From assembly GCA_016213735.1 (NCBI GenBank), contig JACQZU010000023.1, positions 47,909 through 111,908 of the forward strand: a stretch of DNA of 64,000 nt. Direction: 5' to 3'. Numbering within the stretch: position 1 is the stretch's first letter; every line of letters begins with the position of its first letter. Source of the stretch: Acidobacteriota bacterium. Its GTDB lineage: Bacteria > Acidobacteriota > Holophagae > Holophagales > Holophagaceae. Positions 32,109 to 42,000 of this stretch are shown here, one piece after another. A model generated the notes under the pieces. The model did no database searches, was not told where the DNA came from, and saw only the letters and a program-made list of their open reading frames with translations. Both the position numbers and the translations under genes were made by a program.

Positions 32109-33536
32109 ATGTTCCGGGATCTCCAGGAGCGGGTGAGCGCGCGGCGCCGGGCCCTGGCCTGGGTGCTCCTGGTCCTGCTGGGGGCCGCGGCCCTCACCTT
32201 CGCACCCCGCTTCCAGGATCAGCAGGGCACCCATCGGGCCATCCTCACCCTGCTGGCCGCCGGGGGCGCCTTCCTGGTCCTGAAGTCCCTCACCTGGCTC
32301 CTGGTGGACCCCCTGATGAGCCGCCGGGAGACCGACACCCCGGGCTTCGGCCGGGATCTGCTGGTGGTGGTGCTCTACTTCCTCGCCGCCGGGTGGGTCA
32401 TGCGCTACGGGCTGGGCATCAGCGTGGGCCAGATCCTGGGCACCGGGGCCCTGGCGGCCGCGGTGGTGGGCCTCTCGCTCCAGGAAGTGCTGGGCAACCT
32501 CTTCGCCGGCATCAGCCTCCACGTGGACCCCGCCTTCCGGGTGGGGGACTGGATTGAAATTTCCGGGAACGTGCGCGGGGGGCCCGGCCGCGAGAGCTTC
32601 GTGGGGCAGGTGGAGGCCATGACCTGGCGCACGGTGCGGCTCCGAACCGAAAACGGCGACACGGACATCTTCCCCAACCGGGTCCTCACCCAGGCGGTGG
32701 TGACGAACCTCTACGCCCCGTCCGGGTTGCACCGCCGGACCACACGGGTGGTGGTGGAACCTCATCCCGACCTGCACCTCGCTCTCCAGAAACTCACCCT
32801 GGCCCTGGCGGGGGTTCCCCACCTTCCCGGCCACCAGCCCAGCGTGGTGGTCTGTGCCTCCGACCTGGGGGGGGCGGTCCTGGAGGCGCGCGTCTGGGCG
32901 CTGGGTTTCCGCCACGGCCGGGCGGCAGTCTTCCACGCCACCCGCCTCCTCACCTCTGTCCTGCCCAGGGAAGGATTCTCGTTGCTCGGGCCCCACGGCC
33001 CCACCACCCCCCACGAACCCCTTCCGGAGCCCACGGACGCCATGATGACGGACCTGGTGCGGAGGCTCCAGCTTCCTCCCCACTGGGGGAAGGACCTCAA
33101 GCCCCACCTTCGTCTCCGGAACCTGGCCCCGGGGGAGGGCGTCATCCGCGAGGGGGACCCGGGGGAGTCTCTCTTCGCGGTGATCTCGGGGCTCCTGCAC
33201 GTCGTCAAGGCGGCCGAGCGCACGGAGCCCTACACGGGGCTGTTCTGGGATATCGTGGCGGTCCTGGGCCCCGGGGAGTGGCTGGGAGAAGCCTCCCTGC
33301 TCACGGGGGCCCCGCGGAACGCCACCGTGGTCACCGCGACCGAAGTGTTGCTGGCCGAGATTCCCAAGGCGGGCTTCGAGGCCTCCCTGAGACGGGAACC
33401 GGAGCTGCTGGAGCGCCTCGCGGACCTCATGGAGGCCCGGTCCCGGCCCGCGGAGCAGCCCTCGGAAACGCGACGGGACGCGGCCCGGGCCCTCTGGCTC
33501 AAGCAGATCCGGGCCTGGTTCGCCCTGGGCGGCTAG
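32109..33536 (+). CDS. MscS-type mechanosensitive channel with cyclic-nucleotide-binding domain
   Basis: 475 residues. Three to four N-terminal membrane helices (about 13-30, 40-58, 80-96, 102-125) are followed by the MscS core: VGQILGTGALAAAVVGLSLQEVLGNLFAGISLH (pore helix), FRVGDWIEISG, GQVEAMTWRTVRLRTENGD and FPNRVL. From about 345 a cNMP-binding domain appears (LAPGEGVIREGDPGESLFAVISGLLHV, PGEWLGEASLLTGAPRNATV). This matches bacterial cyclic-nucleotide-gated (bCNG) channels of the MscS superfamily, which respond poorly to tension and may be ligand-gated. Ends in TAG. Confidence 0.88.
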   Translation: MFRDLQERVSARRRALAWVLLVLLGAAALTFAPRFQDQQGTHRAILTLLAAGGAFLVLKSLTWLLVDPLMSRRETDTPGFGRDLLVVVLYFLAAGWVMRYGLGISVGQILGTGALAAAVVGLSLQEVLGNLFAGISLHVDPAFRVGDWIEISGNVRGGPGRESFVGQVEAMTWRTVRLRTENGDTDIFPNRVLTQAVVTNLYAPSGLHRRTTRVVVEPHPDLHLALQKLTLALAGVPHLPGHQPSVVVCASDLGGAVLEARVWALGFRHGRAAVFHATRLLTSVLPREGFSLLGPHGPTTPHEPLPEPTDAMMTDLVRRLQLPPHWGKDLKPHLRLRNLAPGEGVIREGDPGESLFAVISGLLHVVKAAERTEPYTGLFWDIVAVLGPGEWLGEASLLTGAPRNATVVTATEVLLAEIPKAGFEASLRREPELLERLADLMEARSRPAEQPSETRRDAARALWLKQIRAWFALGG

Positions 33537-33539
33537 ACT
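33534..33539 (+). promoter_or_regulatory. Putative -10 element
   Basis: TAGACT overlaps the TAG stop of the channel gene and lies 19 nt before the ATG at 33559. Same GC-flanked TANNNT form as other boxes in the window; no -35 found. Confidence 0.3.
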
Positions 33540-33558
33540 GTAGCCGCGGAGCGCGGCG

Positions 33559-33819
33559 ATGGATCTTCCGGAAGAATTGCGAGCCCTGGTGGACCTCCTG
33601 GGGGAGGCCCTCGTGGAGGCCCTGGTCAACGATTCCAAGAGCCGCGGCCTGGCGGCCCGGATCCAGGAGCAGGGCTACGACCTGGCCCTGGCCATCGAAG
33701 CCACAGTGGCCCTGACCCCGAGGGACCCGGGGGGAGGTCCGGGCGAGGAGCAGGGCGAGCCGGATTTTTCACCCGATGACGAGGCCTTCCTGAAGAAGTT
33801 CAAGATCCGGCTGGACTGA
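33559..33819 (+). CDS. Small acidic protein of unknown function
   Basis: 86 residues. The N-terminal ~45 residues look like one or two helices (ELRALVDLLGEALVEALVNDS, RIQEQGYDLALAIEATVAL), then a Gly/Glu-rich linker and a charged tail ending FLKKFKIRLD. I do not recognise a family. Coding is supported by the stop sharing one base with the rlmN start (TGATG at 33817-33821), the upstream TAGACT box and third-position G/C use like its neighbours. A role linked to RlmN is possible only by position. Confidence 0.6.
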   Translation: MDLPEELRALVDLLGEALVEALVNDSKSRGLAARIQEQGYDLALAIEATVALTPRDPGGGPGEEQGEPDFSPDDEAFLKKFKIRLD

Positions 33820-34919
33820 TGACGACCCGGCCCTGGGACCTGCCGGCCCCCGAACCGTCCCCGGGGTCTCTTCCGGCGGTCCTGGGCCTGGACCGGGCTG
33901 CCCTCCGGGCCCTGGCGATGGAGTGGGGGGAACCGTCCTTCCGAGGCGACCAGATCTTCGAGGGTCTCTACCGGCACCGTTGGGACACCTGGGCCAGTTT
34001 CTCCATTCTCCCCGGAACTTTCCGGACCCGCCTCCAGGAGGGGCGCCCCATCGGCCTGCCCGAAATCGTGGAGAGCGTTCCCAGTACGGACGGAAGCACC
34101 AAGCATGTCTTCCGCCTGGCCGATGGCCTCCGGGTGGAGGGGGTCCACATGCCCTACCGGGACCGCAGCACCCTCTGCCTTTCCAGTCAGGTGGGCTGTG
34201 CCATGGGGTGTACCTTCTGCGCCACCGGTTCCATGGGGATCGGCCGGAACCTGGATGCGGGGGAGATCGTGGGACAGGTCCTGGCCATGCTCCGGCGCCA
34301 CGGAGGGAGCCCCGCGTCCCCCGTGAACCTGGTCTTCATGGGCATGGGGGAGCCTCTCCACAATCTGGACCACGTTCTGCGGGCCTTTCGGATCCTGTCC
34401 GATCCTCGCGGCCTGGCCATCTCGCCGAGACGGATCACCGTATCCACCTCGGGCCTCGTCCCTGGAATTCGGGCCCTGGGCAGCCACCATCCACGGCCCC
34501 GCCTGGCGGTGAGCCTCAATGCCACCACGGATGCCCAGCGCTCCAGGACCATGCCCGTGAACCGGGTGTGGAACCTGGAGGCCCTGGGGGAATGCCTGGG
34601 CGCCTTCCCCCTCCAGCGGGGGGAACGGATCACCCTCGAGTACGTGCTCCTGCGCGGCCTCAGCGACGGCCTGGAGGATGGCCGGCGGCTGGCGGCCTTC
34701 GCCAAGCGCTTTCCCTCCAAGGTGAACCTGATTCCCTTCAACGCCACGGAATCGGATCCCAGGATGGCGGATTTCCAGCCCCCGGAGGAGAGCCGCATCG
34801 GGGAACTGTGCCGGATCCTCTCCGATTCGGGCCTGACCGTCAGCGTCCGCCGGTCCAGGGGGCAGGATGTGGCGGGCGCCTGCGGTCAGCTGGTGCGGAA
34901 GCGTGGCTTCAGGGCTTGA
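33819..34919 (+). CDS. rlmN: Dual-specificity 23S rRNA/tRNA adenine-C2 methyltransferase
   Basis: 366 residues. The radical-SAM cluster motif CAMGCTFC gives Cys127, Cys131 and Cys134, and the methyl-carrying Cys355 lies in AGACGQL near the C-terminus. GDQIFEGLYRHR, ESVPSTDGSTKHVFRL, MGMGEPLHN and STSGLVPGI are family blocks. RlmN makes m2A2503 in 23S rRNA and m2A37 in some tRNAs. The last 11 bp overlap the convergent end of the Ig-domain lipoprotein gene. Confidence 0.94.
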   Translation: MTTRPWDLPAPEPSPGSLPAVLGLDRAALRALAMEWGEPSFRGDQIFEGLYRHRWDTWASFSILPGTFRTRLQEGRPIGLPEIVESVPSTDGSTKHVFRLADGLRVEGVHMPYRDRSTLCLSSQVGCAMGCTFCATGSMGIGRNLDAGEIVGQVLAMLRRHGGSPASPVNLVFMGMGEPLHNLDHVLRAFRILSDPRGLAISPRRITVSTSGLVPGIRALGSHHPRPRLAVSLNATTDAQRSRTMPVNRVWNLEALGECLGAFPLQRGERITLEYVLLRGLSDGLEDGRRLAAFAKRFPSKVNLIPFNATESDPRMADFQPPEESRIGELCRILSDSGLTVSVRRSRGQDVAGACGQLVRKRGFRA

Positions 34920-37404
34920 GCGCGTTGGAGTAGACCGGCGTCGAGGCCTGGGGCCAGTAGGGTCGAAGCGGATTGGCAGGGTTGAAGTTCGCGATCCAGA
35001 CCGAGCGGATCCGAACCACGTAGACGGAACCTGTCTTCATCAGGGCGGGGGGCATGATGAGGCTCGGAACGCTGGTGGTGAGGGTGGCGCGTTCCACCAG
35101 CTTCTTCGCGGCCTGGTCCACCTCGAAAAGGGTCAATTCGTAGAGGGACGGATTGTCCCCCTCGGCGGGACTCCAATCGAAGATGGGGCTCGTCCCGACA
35201 CTGGCCGGGGGAATCCAGATGGAGGAACCGTTGACCCTGGGCCCCTGGACGGGCCGGATCCTCGGGCTCAGGGGGGAGGCGGGCAGGGATTCCTTGGGCC
35301 AGGACTCCTCCAGCGCGTCCGTCACCGGGAGGACCTCGGCACCCGGCAGGACCAGGCTCACGGTGAAGGGAATTTGGAGGTGGAGTCCCCGGGACCACAA
35401 GGCGGGGAAGGGATCCGGATAGGGGAAGGGTGTCGAATCGTAGGTCCCCGTCTGGGTCGTCTCGATCTCGAGAAGGGTGGGCCAATCAGGAATGAGGCCG
35501 ATCTCGGCTCCGTAGGGCTGCACCCGGAGCGACAGGCGGGCTGGTCCCCGGTCCACCGGCGAGAGGCTGCTGTGAACCTGGTTCAGCAGGGCCGCATAGG
35601 CGTCGAGATCCACCTGGAAACGGTCCGTGAAGTCGGCCAGGGGGGCCACCAGGTCCGGGCGGACCAGGGTGGCCACGAAGTCCGGCATGGTGAAGGGTGG
35701 GAGTTCCCGGACCCCCTGAATGGTGGTCCGCGTTTCCGTCCCGCTGACATCCCGCCGGAGCGCCGTCACCCAGACGGGATCCAGGCCCGATTGGACGAGG
35801 GGGATCCCGCTCCAGTTGAAGGTGATGTTCGGTTCGGAGAAGGGCCGCACCCTTCCGAGGGAGGGGAGGTAGAGTTCGTAGCGGAGAAGGGGCGCGGAAA
35901 GGTTGGCCGAGACCTGCACCTGGAGGGAGGCTCCGGTCGGATAGACCGCGCTTGGCCTGCCGATGGCGTAGGTCCGGAAATCGAGAGCCTCGAGGGTGGT
36001 CCACAGCCCCCGGGCCGGGCCCCCGCCCGCCGGAGTGATCATGGCCAGGAAGGGCCCCGCCGGAACCCCCGGGATGCTGAACTGCCCGTCGGCGCCGCCG
36101 CTGCCCGGAAAGAGGGTGTAGGTCAGGTTCCCCGCCGGCTGGAACACCTGCACCTGGGCCGTCGCGAGGTTGGCAGGAAGGAAGCCGTCTCCCTCCGGCC
36201 CCTTCAGGACCGTCCCGGCGCTGCCGGTGACGGTGCGGGCCAGGTACACATGAAGCAGTGCGTTTTGACTCAGCACCGACCCCGCGGGATTGGTGACGCG
36301 GACGGAGTAGAGGGTCCCGCTGTCGGAAAGGGCGAGCACCGGGGTCGTGTAACTGGCCTGGGTCGCCCCGGGCAGGTTGGTTCCGTTCTTCATCCACTGG
36401 TAGGCGAAGGGGGGACTCCCGGCGGCGGCGACGGTGAAGGTGGCCGTGCTCCCGGTCCCTGCCCAGGTTTCCGCGGGCTGGGTGACGATGGAGGGCGGGG
36501 TCAGGTTGACCGTGAGGGTTGCCTCGAGGCTGGTGGCGGAACCCGCGGCATTCGACACCACGACGCGGTAGCGCCCCGCGTCGGAGGCCTGAACGTTGGG
36601 GATGGGAAGGGAGGACTGGACTGCGCCCGGAATGTTGGTCTGGTTCTTCTGCCACTGGTAGTTGAAGGGGGCCGTTCCCAGCACGGACACCGCGAAATTG
36701 GCGGTCTGGCCGATGTTCACGTACTGGTCCATCGGCTGCTGGGTGATCTGGGGCGGGGCCACGGCGGACTGCACCAGGAGGGTGACCGAGTTGCTTTCCA
36801 CCTGGCCGAGATCGTTGCTCACGACCACCGTGAACTGGGCCCCGTCGTCCGTGCGCTGGGCGGCCGCGATGGTGTAGGTGGCGGCCGTGGCTCCGGAAAT
36901 CGGCGCCCCTCCCCGCTTCCACTGGTAGCGAAGGGTCGGAGTGCCCTGGGCCGCGACCGTGAAGGAGGCGGGGTCTCCCTCCCGCGTGGAAAGGGAGCTG
37001 GGTTGGTTCAGGATCCAGGGCTTCTCGTTCACCCGAAGCACCGCTGCCGTGCTGGTGGCCGATCCGGCATCGTTGGTGGCGGTCGCCGAGAAGCGCGCCA
37101 TATGGTCGTTCACGTTGGTGAGGGGCGTGGTGTAGGTGGCGGCGGTGGCGCCGGGAACGTCCCGGACCACCCCGGGTTCGGAGGCGTTCTCGCGCCGCCA
37201 CTGGATGCGCGGGGAGGTGCCAGTGACCGTCACGGTGAACGTGGCGCTCTGGCCTGAGTTCACCGTCTGGTCCTGGGGCTGGGTCGTGATCGCGGGGGCG
37301 ACCGTCGGGGGGGGGCCGGGACTGGTGGTCCCTCCGCCGCAGCCGGCTAGGAAGAGCGAGAGGGCCCCCGCCAGGATTCCGAGCCTGCGGACGACCATGC
37401 GCAT
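34909..37404 (-). CDS. Surface lipoprotein with four Ig-like domains
   Basis: 831 residues from MRMVVRRLGI. A lipoprotein signal ends LAGC (Cys22). Four Ig-like repeats follow (about 35-385), each with ITTQPQDQTVNSGQSATFTV-like starts and YQWxKNGTNLPGA-type cores. Residues 390-500 resemble a carboxypeptidase-regulatory fold (GQFSIPGVPAGPFLAMI). The last ~120 residues form a module (SPRIRPVQ, FDWSPAEG, VYVVRIRSVW) shared with the giant lipoprotein at 39086-44311. A role at the cell surface, such as adhesion or scaffolding, is inferred. The start at 37404 has GAGG 6 nt upstream; 37419 is an alternative. It follows the TPR gene by 40 bp. Confidence 0.8.
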   Translation of the reverse strand: MRMVVRRLGILAGALSLFLAGCGGGTTSPGPPPTVAPAITTQPQDQTVNSGQSATFTVTVTGTSPRIQWRRENASEPGVVRDVPGATAATYTTPLTNVNDHMARFSATATNDAGSATSTAAVLRVNEKPWILNQPSSLSTREGDPASFTVAAQGTPTLRYQWKRGGAPISGATAATYTIAAAQRTDDGAQFTVVVSNDLGQVESNSVTLLVQSAVAPPQITQQPMDQYVNIGQTANFAVSVLGTAPFNYQWQKNQTNIPGAVQSSLPIPNVQASDAGRYRVVVSNAAGSATSLEATLTVNLTPPSIVTQPAETWAGTGSTATFTVAAAGSPPFAYQWMKNGTNLPGATQASYTTPVLALSDSGTLYSVRVTNPAGSVLSQNALLHVYLARTVTGSAGTVLKGPEGDGFLPANLATAQVQVFQPAGNLTYTLFPGSGGADGQFSIPGVPAGPFLAMITPAGGGPARGLWTTLEALDFRTYAIGRPSAVYPTGASLQVQVSANLSAPLLRYELYLPSLGRVRPFSEPNITFNWSGIPLVQSGLDPVWVTALRRDVSGTETRTTIQGVRELPPFTMPDFVATLVRPDLVAPLADFTDRFQVDLDAYAALLNQVHSSLSPVDRGPARLSLRVQPYGAEIGLIPDWPTLLEIETTQTGTYDSTPFPYPDPFPALWSRGLHLQIPFTVSLVLPGAEVLPVTDALEESWPKESLPASPLSPRIRPVQGPRVNGSSIWIPPASVGTSPIFDWSPAEGDNPSLYELTLFEVDQAAKKLVERATLTTSVPSLIMPPALMKTGSVYVVRIRSVWIANFNPANPLRPYWPQASTPVYSNALKP

Positions 37405-37444
37405 CTGAAACCTCGTCATTGCTAGCCCCCGGCCGACCCGGGGT

Positions 37445-38086
37445 TCAGGTCCCGGTTCCCGGGGTGGCCGCGAGCTTCTGTCGCACCGCCTGCAGGGCGG
37501 CGCGCAAGGGTTCATTCTGGGGGTCCAGAAGGAGGGCCCGGTCGAACATGTCCGCGGCTTCCTGGAGGCGCCCGAGTTCCTGCAGAAAGAAGGCCGCGTT
37601 GGAACAGGCCGGAGCGAAGTTCGCGTCCATGGCCAGGGCCTTCCGCGCGAGTTCGAGCGCGCCCTCGTGGTCCCCGCGCTGGGCCAGGATCACCGAGGCG
37701 TTGGAAGGGTACCGAGGGTTCGCGGGCTCGTTCTTCATGCCGAGGCGGTAGAGGTCCAGGGCTTCGTCCTGGCGCCCCAGGCCCTGAAGGGCGATGCCCA
37801 GATGCGTGAAGACCGTTTCATGGACGTAGCCCTGGAGCAGGGCGGCGCGGAGGAACTCCACCGCTCGTTCCGATTCCCCCCGGTTCAGGGAGATGGTGCC
37901 CAGGGCGTAGAGACAGAACGGGTTGCCCGGTTCCGACTGGAGGACCCTCCGGTAGAGCAATTCCGCCTCCATCAGGCTTCCGGCCTGCTGCAGCCGGTAG
38001 GCTGCGTCGAGGGTACCCTGCACGGCGGGGTCCTTGCGGGCGGCTCGCGGCGCGGGACTCCGACGCTGGGCGGGACGAACGGGCAT
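37445..38086 (-). CDS. TPR-repeat protein
   Basis: 213 residues from MPVRPAQRRSP. A basic, Pro/Ala-rich N-terminus of about 20 residues leads into four tetratricopeptide repeats: DAAYRLQQAGSLMEAELLYRRVLQSEPGN, CLYALGTISLNRGESERAVEFLRAAL, VFTHLGIALQGLGRQDEALDLYRLGMKNEPANP and LARKALAMDANFAPACSNAAFFLQELGRLQEAADMF. No signal peptide, so probably a cytoplasmic scaffold. It sits between an exported protein and the Ig lipoprotein on one strand, perhaps in one operon. Partners unknown. Confidence 0.8.
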   Translation of the reverse strand: MPVRPAQRRSPAPRAARKDPAVQGTLDAAYRLQQAGSLMEAELLYRRVLQSEPGNPFCLYALGTISLNRGESERAVEFLRAALLQGYVHETVFTHLGIALQGLGRQDEALDLYRLGMKNEPANPRYPSNASVILAQRGDHEGALELARKALAMDANFAPACSNAAFFLQELGRLQEAADMFDRALLLDPQNEPLRAALQAVRQKLAATPGTGT

Positions 38087-38167
38087 GGTGAATCTCCAGG
38101 CGGATGCCGAACCTATTATCTTAACCCAGGCCCGAGGCCGGCCCAAGCGCCCGAAGGGCGCGGGTGC

Positions 38168-38956
38168 TCAGGAACGGGGTTCGATGATGAAACGGAAGGT
38201 CACCCTGCCGTTGAGGGCGCTCGCGGGGGTCGTGTAGTTCCGGTAGTCCAGGTTGGCCACCGCGGTCATCGTGCCCGTCACGTTGGCCCAGGCCCAGAGC
38301 GAGGGGCCCTCCCAGACGAGGGCCGGGGTCCCGACCTTGGTGAGGGCCCCGTTTTCAAGGATCGCGAAGGGCGTTCCGTGGATGGGACGCTCGGAATCGT
38401 CGGATTTGGCCACCGGGGCGGCGGTGTGGACCCGCCCGCGGAGGTTCAGGGTGGTCATGCTCACCGGGACCAGGCGCTGGCCCCTGCCAAGGGCCTGGAG
38501 CTGGATGGGGGTGGCGGAGACGAAGCGGGTGGCCGTCGCGCTGAGGGGCGGCTGTCCCGGCATGGGCTGGCTGTCCTGGAGGTCCAGGCGGGCGAGGCTG
38601 CCTGGGCCGTTGGAGGGTGTGAACGTGAAGCGGACCAGGCCGCCGGGTTCCGCCACTTCCTCCAGCAGCCCCGGAAGCTGGTACTCGAACTGTTCCCGCA
38701 CGGTCTTGCTCGGGGGATCCCCGGGCCCGGGATCCTTCCGCAGGAGGGTCCGGGTCAGCTCACCTTTCAGGGTGAGGGTGGCCTTCGCGCTTCGAAGCAG
38801 GCGCGGGCCCTGGACCGGCCCGGTCTCCACGGCAGGGGTGGGCTCGGCGGCCGCAGGGACCTTGGGGCGGTTCCGGGCCTTCGCCGTCGGGCTCGGAGCC
38901 TGGGCGGCCAGGGGCGCCAGCAGGACGGGCATGAGGAACAGGGCAATGGGGGTCAT
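38168..38956 (-). CDS. Exported protein of unknown function
   Basis: 262 residues. A signal peptide (hydrophobic 4-18, cleavage after LAAQA) is followed by a Pro/Ala-rich segment and then about 200 residues that look beta-rich (LTLKGELTRTLLRKD, VRFTFTPSNGPGSLARLDLQ, FVSATPIQLQALGRGQRLVPVSM, RVTFRFIIEPRS). The middle VxVSMTTLNLRGR stretch suggests a beta-sandwich. I recognise no family. TGGAG lies 5 nt before the ATG. It is downstream of the giant lipoprotein gene beyond a terminator and upstream of the TPR gene by 81 bp. Confidence 0.7.
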   Translation of the reverse strand: MTPIALFLMPVLLAPLAAQAPSPTAKARNRPKVPAAAEPTPAVETGPVQGPRLLRSAKATLTLKGELTRTLLRKDPGPGDPPSKTVREQFEYQLPGLLEEVAEPGGLVRFTFTPSNGPGSLARLDLQDSQPMPGQPPLSATATRFVSATPIQLQALGRGQRLVPVSMTTLNLRGRVHTAAPVAKSDDSERPIHGTPFAILENGALTKVGTPALVWEGPSLWAWANVTGTMTAVANLDYRNYTTPASALNGRVTFRFIIEPRS

Positions 38957-39044
38957 GGGATCTCCAGTGGGGTCCTTGACAGGGATCCCCCGAGGCGGGC
39001 CGAGGTTCCCGGGACGCGGGCAGCCTAGGCGAAAGACAGAAGAA

Positions 39045-39064
39045 GGGCCCCCTTGCGGGGGCCC
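39045..39064 (-). terminator. Rho-independent terminator of the giant lipoprotein gene
   Basis: GGGCCCCC-TTGC-GGGGGCCC: an 8-bp perfect stem with a 4-nt loop, starting 22 nt after the stop codon. In the direction of transcription it is followed by a T-rich stretch (TTCTTCTGTCTTT). Confidence 0.75.
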
Positions 39065-39085
39065 CGATCCGTGGATCTTGGATGG

Positions 39086-42000
39086 TTAGTTGGTGACGAA
39101 GGGCGCAGAGACGTAGTCCGCGTAGGCCATGGGGATGGACTGCTTGGTGGGCTGCTTCTCGAAGTTGATGCCCTTGTGCCAGACCGTCCGCACGCGGAAG
39201 AAGTAGACCGCGGTGTTGGGGGCGGCGATGCCGTCCAGGCCGGTGAAGCTGTGCATGGAGGGCAGGTACATCTTCTGGATGGCGTCCCGGCCGCCGAGGT
39301 GACCGACGCGGACGGTGGCCACCAGCACAGGCTGGTTGGTCGTCGTGGCGGTTCCCGTCAGCTGGTAGATCTCGAAGATGTAGCCGGAGGGGAGCACCTG
39401 GTTGTTGACCGAAGCCTGCCAAGTGAGGCGCAGGTTGCTGCGGGCCTGGATGTAGGTGTTGCCGCCCGCGGTGAGGTTCAGGGCGCCGGCGCCGGTGGAG
39501 GAATTGGACGGGTTGGAGTTCACGAGGTCCAGGGTGGACTTCAGGACGCCCGGAGCCGTGTTGGCCACGTAGTCCGACACGCGCAGGAACTGGATCGGGC
39601 GCACGATCGGGTTGCCGGGGTTCACGGTGTTGCCGGGGTTGGTGCAGCTGGGGTCGGTGACCGGAGCGCCCAGGGGGAAGACGTTGGCCATGACGGCCGG
39701 CACCTTCGCCAGGGTCTCGGTGGTCGGGGCGGCGACGTTGGCGTCGGGGTAGACCATGCCGACCAGGTAGTTGACCTTGAATTCCATCACGTGGGCGTAC
39801 TCGTTGTTGCCAACGAAGGGGCTGTAGCAGGTGAAGGCAACCGGCCAGTCACCGGCGGCGCTCACGTCCACCATGTTGGTGGAGGCGATGGTGGAGGCGT
39901 CCAGCGGAACATCGCTGGCGTTCTGCAGGTTGTACCACTGCATGATCATGGGATCGCTGGGCTGGATGCCCGCGAGGCCCAGCTCGGCCAGGGAGTTGCC
40001 CTTCTCGTCGTTGTGCTTGCGGACCGCGTAGACGATCGCGCTGTCACGCACGCCGCCGTCGGTGCTCACATTGGCGGGAACGAGGGTCTTGAAGTTGGTG
40101 GTCAGGTTGTCCCAGGCCTTGATGCCAGGGGCCGGGACCACGGTGCCGTCGAAGGCAGGGTTCACCAGGCGGGCGTTGTTGGTGCCGGAGGGCTGGTAGC
40201 CCATGGTCGGGGCGGCGAGGCCCCACTGGCTGCGGGCCCAACCCTGGGCGCTCAGGATGTTGCTGTTGTACAGGGACGCGTCGGTGGACACGTCGATGTT
40301 GGAGGCGTGGTTCTGGCCGGGCAGGTTGCCGGTGGCCATGGAGATCTGGGCATCCGTGCCGTAGCTGGCGGGCAGCGTGGAATTGGCCACGTTCTTCGCC
40401 ATGCTGAAGGCAGGAACCACGGTCTGGCCGCCGGTGGCGGTGTAGGTGCTGCCGGGAACCATCATGGACGCATCCCAGGTGCCCCAAGCGGTCGGGTAGG
40501 TGGGATCCTGCCGCATCCAGGAGAAGTACACCATGGGATCGCCACCGAGCTGCACGAGGGCGGCGTCGGCGTTGCCCTGCGGGTAGACCGCCAGGAGGCC
40601 CGGGTCGGTGAACATGAAGGAGCCGGCGACCTGGTTGTGGATGTAGCCCTTGGTGGCCGTGGCGTAGGGCAGCTGGGAGGCGCTGGCGCCGGGGCTGAAC
40701 GTGGTCCGGTTGGGCATGTTCAGCATGTTGGACGTCGGGGCGCCGTTCCAGTTGCTCCAGATCCAGAGGGAGTCGCTGGGCACGTGGAAGGGGGTGTTGG
40801 TGGCCATGATGAGGCCGTTGAACGTCGAGGTGGAGGTGCCGAAGACCAGGTCGGTGTCCGTCAGGGTCCCACCGGTGGAGCTCATGCCGTTCATGCCCCA
40901 GCCGAAGATGTTGGCACGCTGCGGGTCGCTGTTGCTGCCGTCACCCACGAAGAAGTAGCGGCCGTTGGTGGACTGGCCGGGGACGGCGACCTGCATGACG
41001 TCGCCCTTCTGCCAGACGTTGGGGCCGCCCAGGGAAGCGATCTGGAAGTTGCTCTGGGTGATCTGGGTGGGCCAGCTGTAGGTCCAGCGGAGGGAGGTGT
41101 TGTCGTAGGGATCGGGCAGGGACACGGCGTGGCCCGGGGACGCGTTCTGGACGTCCACTTCGCCCTGGTACAGGTTGTAGTACCAGCCGCGGGCGGTGGG
41201 GGCGATGTCGTACCAGTAGCCGGAGTTGCCCCAGGCGGGGTTGGGCCCGAAGACAGGCGCCCAGTCAACCCGACGCTCGATCTCGAGGGTGCTGCCCTGC
41301 AGGCCGGTGGGGAACTTGTTCCCGTAGCCGGAGTACCCATAGGTGAACCAGCCCTGGTTGATGGCAAAGAGGTAGGGGCTGTTGCTGGGGATGACATGGC
41401 CCCGCATTTCGCGGTTGGCGTAGTCGTACAGGGCGTAGTTGTCGGCGGCCGTGGGGTTGGAGGGATTCTGGCCGTTGACCCAGGTGTAGTTGAAGGGCTT
41501 CCAGTCGCTGCGCGTGCTGGAGCCGCTGGTGCCGTAGTAGCCCTGGGCGTAGGAGGGAACGTTGAAGTTCAGCTCGTTGTTCAGGGGGTTGCCGGTGTGG
41601 TAGCCGGTCTGCGGCTGTTCGGTGGAATTCAGGGTGATCCAGCTGCCCACCGTGTAGAGGCTGCCGTTGGGGGCCACCGCGGCGGGCACCGTCGGGGCGG
41701 CGTGGATGCCCGAGGCCGGGCCGCTGCCGCTGAACAGGAAGGTGGTGACGTTGTTGGTCTCGTCCGTGGCGCCCGTGCCCAGGAAGGGCAGGTAGCTGAG
41801 GGTGAAGTAGGTCGTGGAGGCGGCGACAACGGGATCACCAGGGAAATTGGTGACAGAGCTGCCGAAGCTGCCCCGCAGGACGAGGGCGCTGGCCCAGGAC
41901 GTGGTGTCGTAGAGCATGCGGGTGCGGGCGTTGGTGAAGCGCACGGTGCCGAAGATCGGGTTGATCCCGAGGGTCCGGTTGGCCTGGCGCTCGTACTGGT

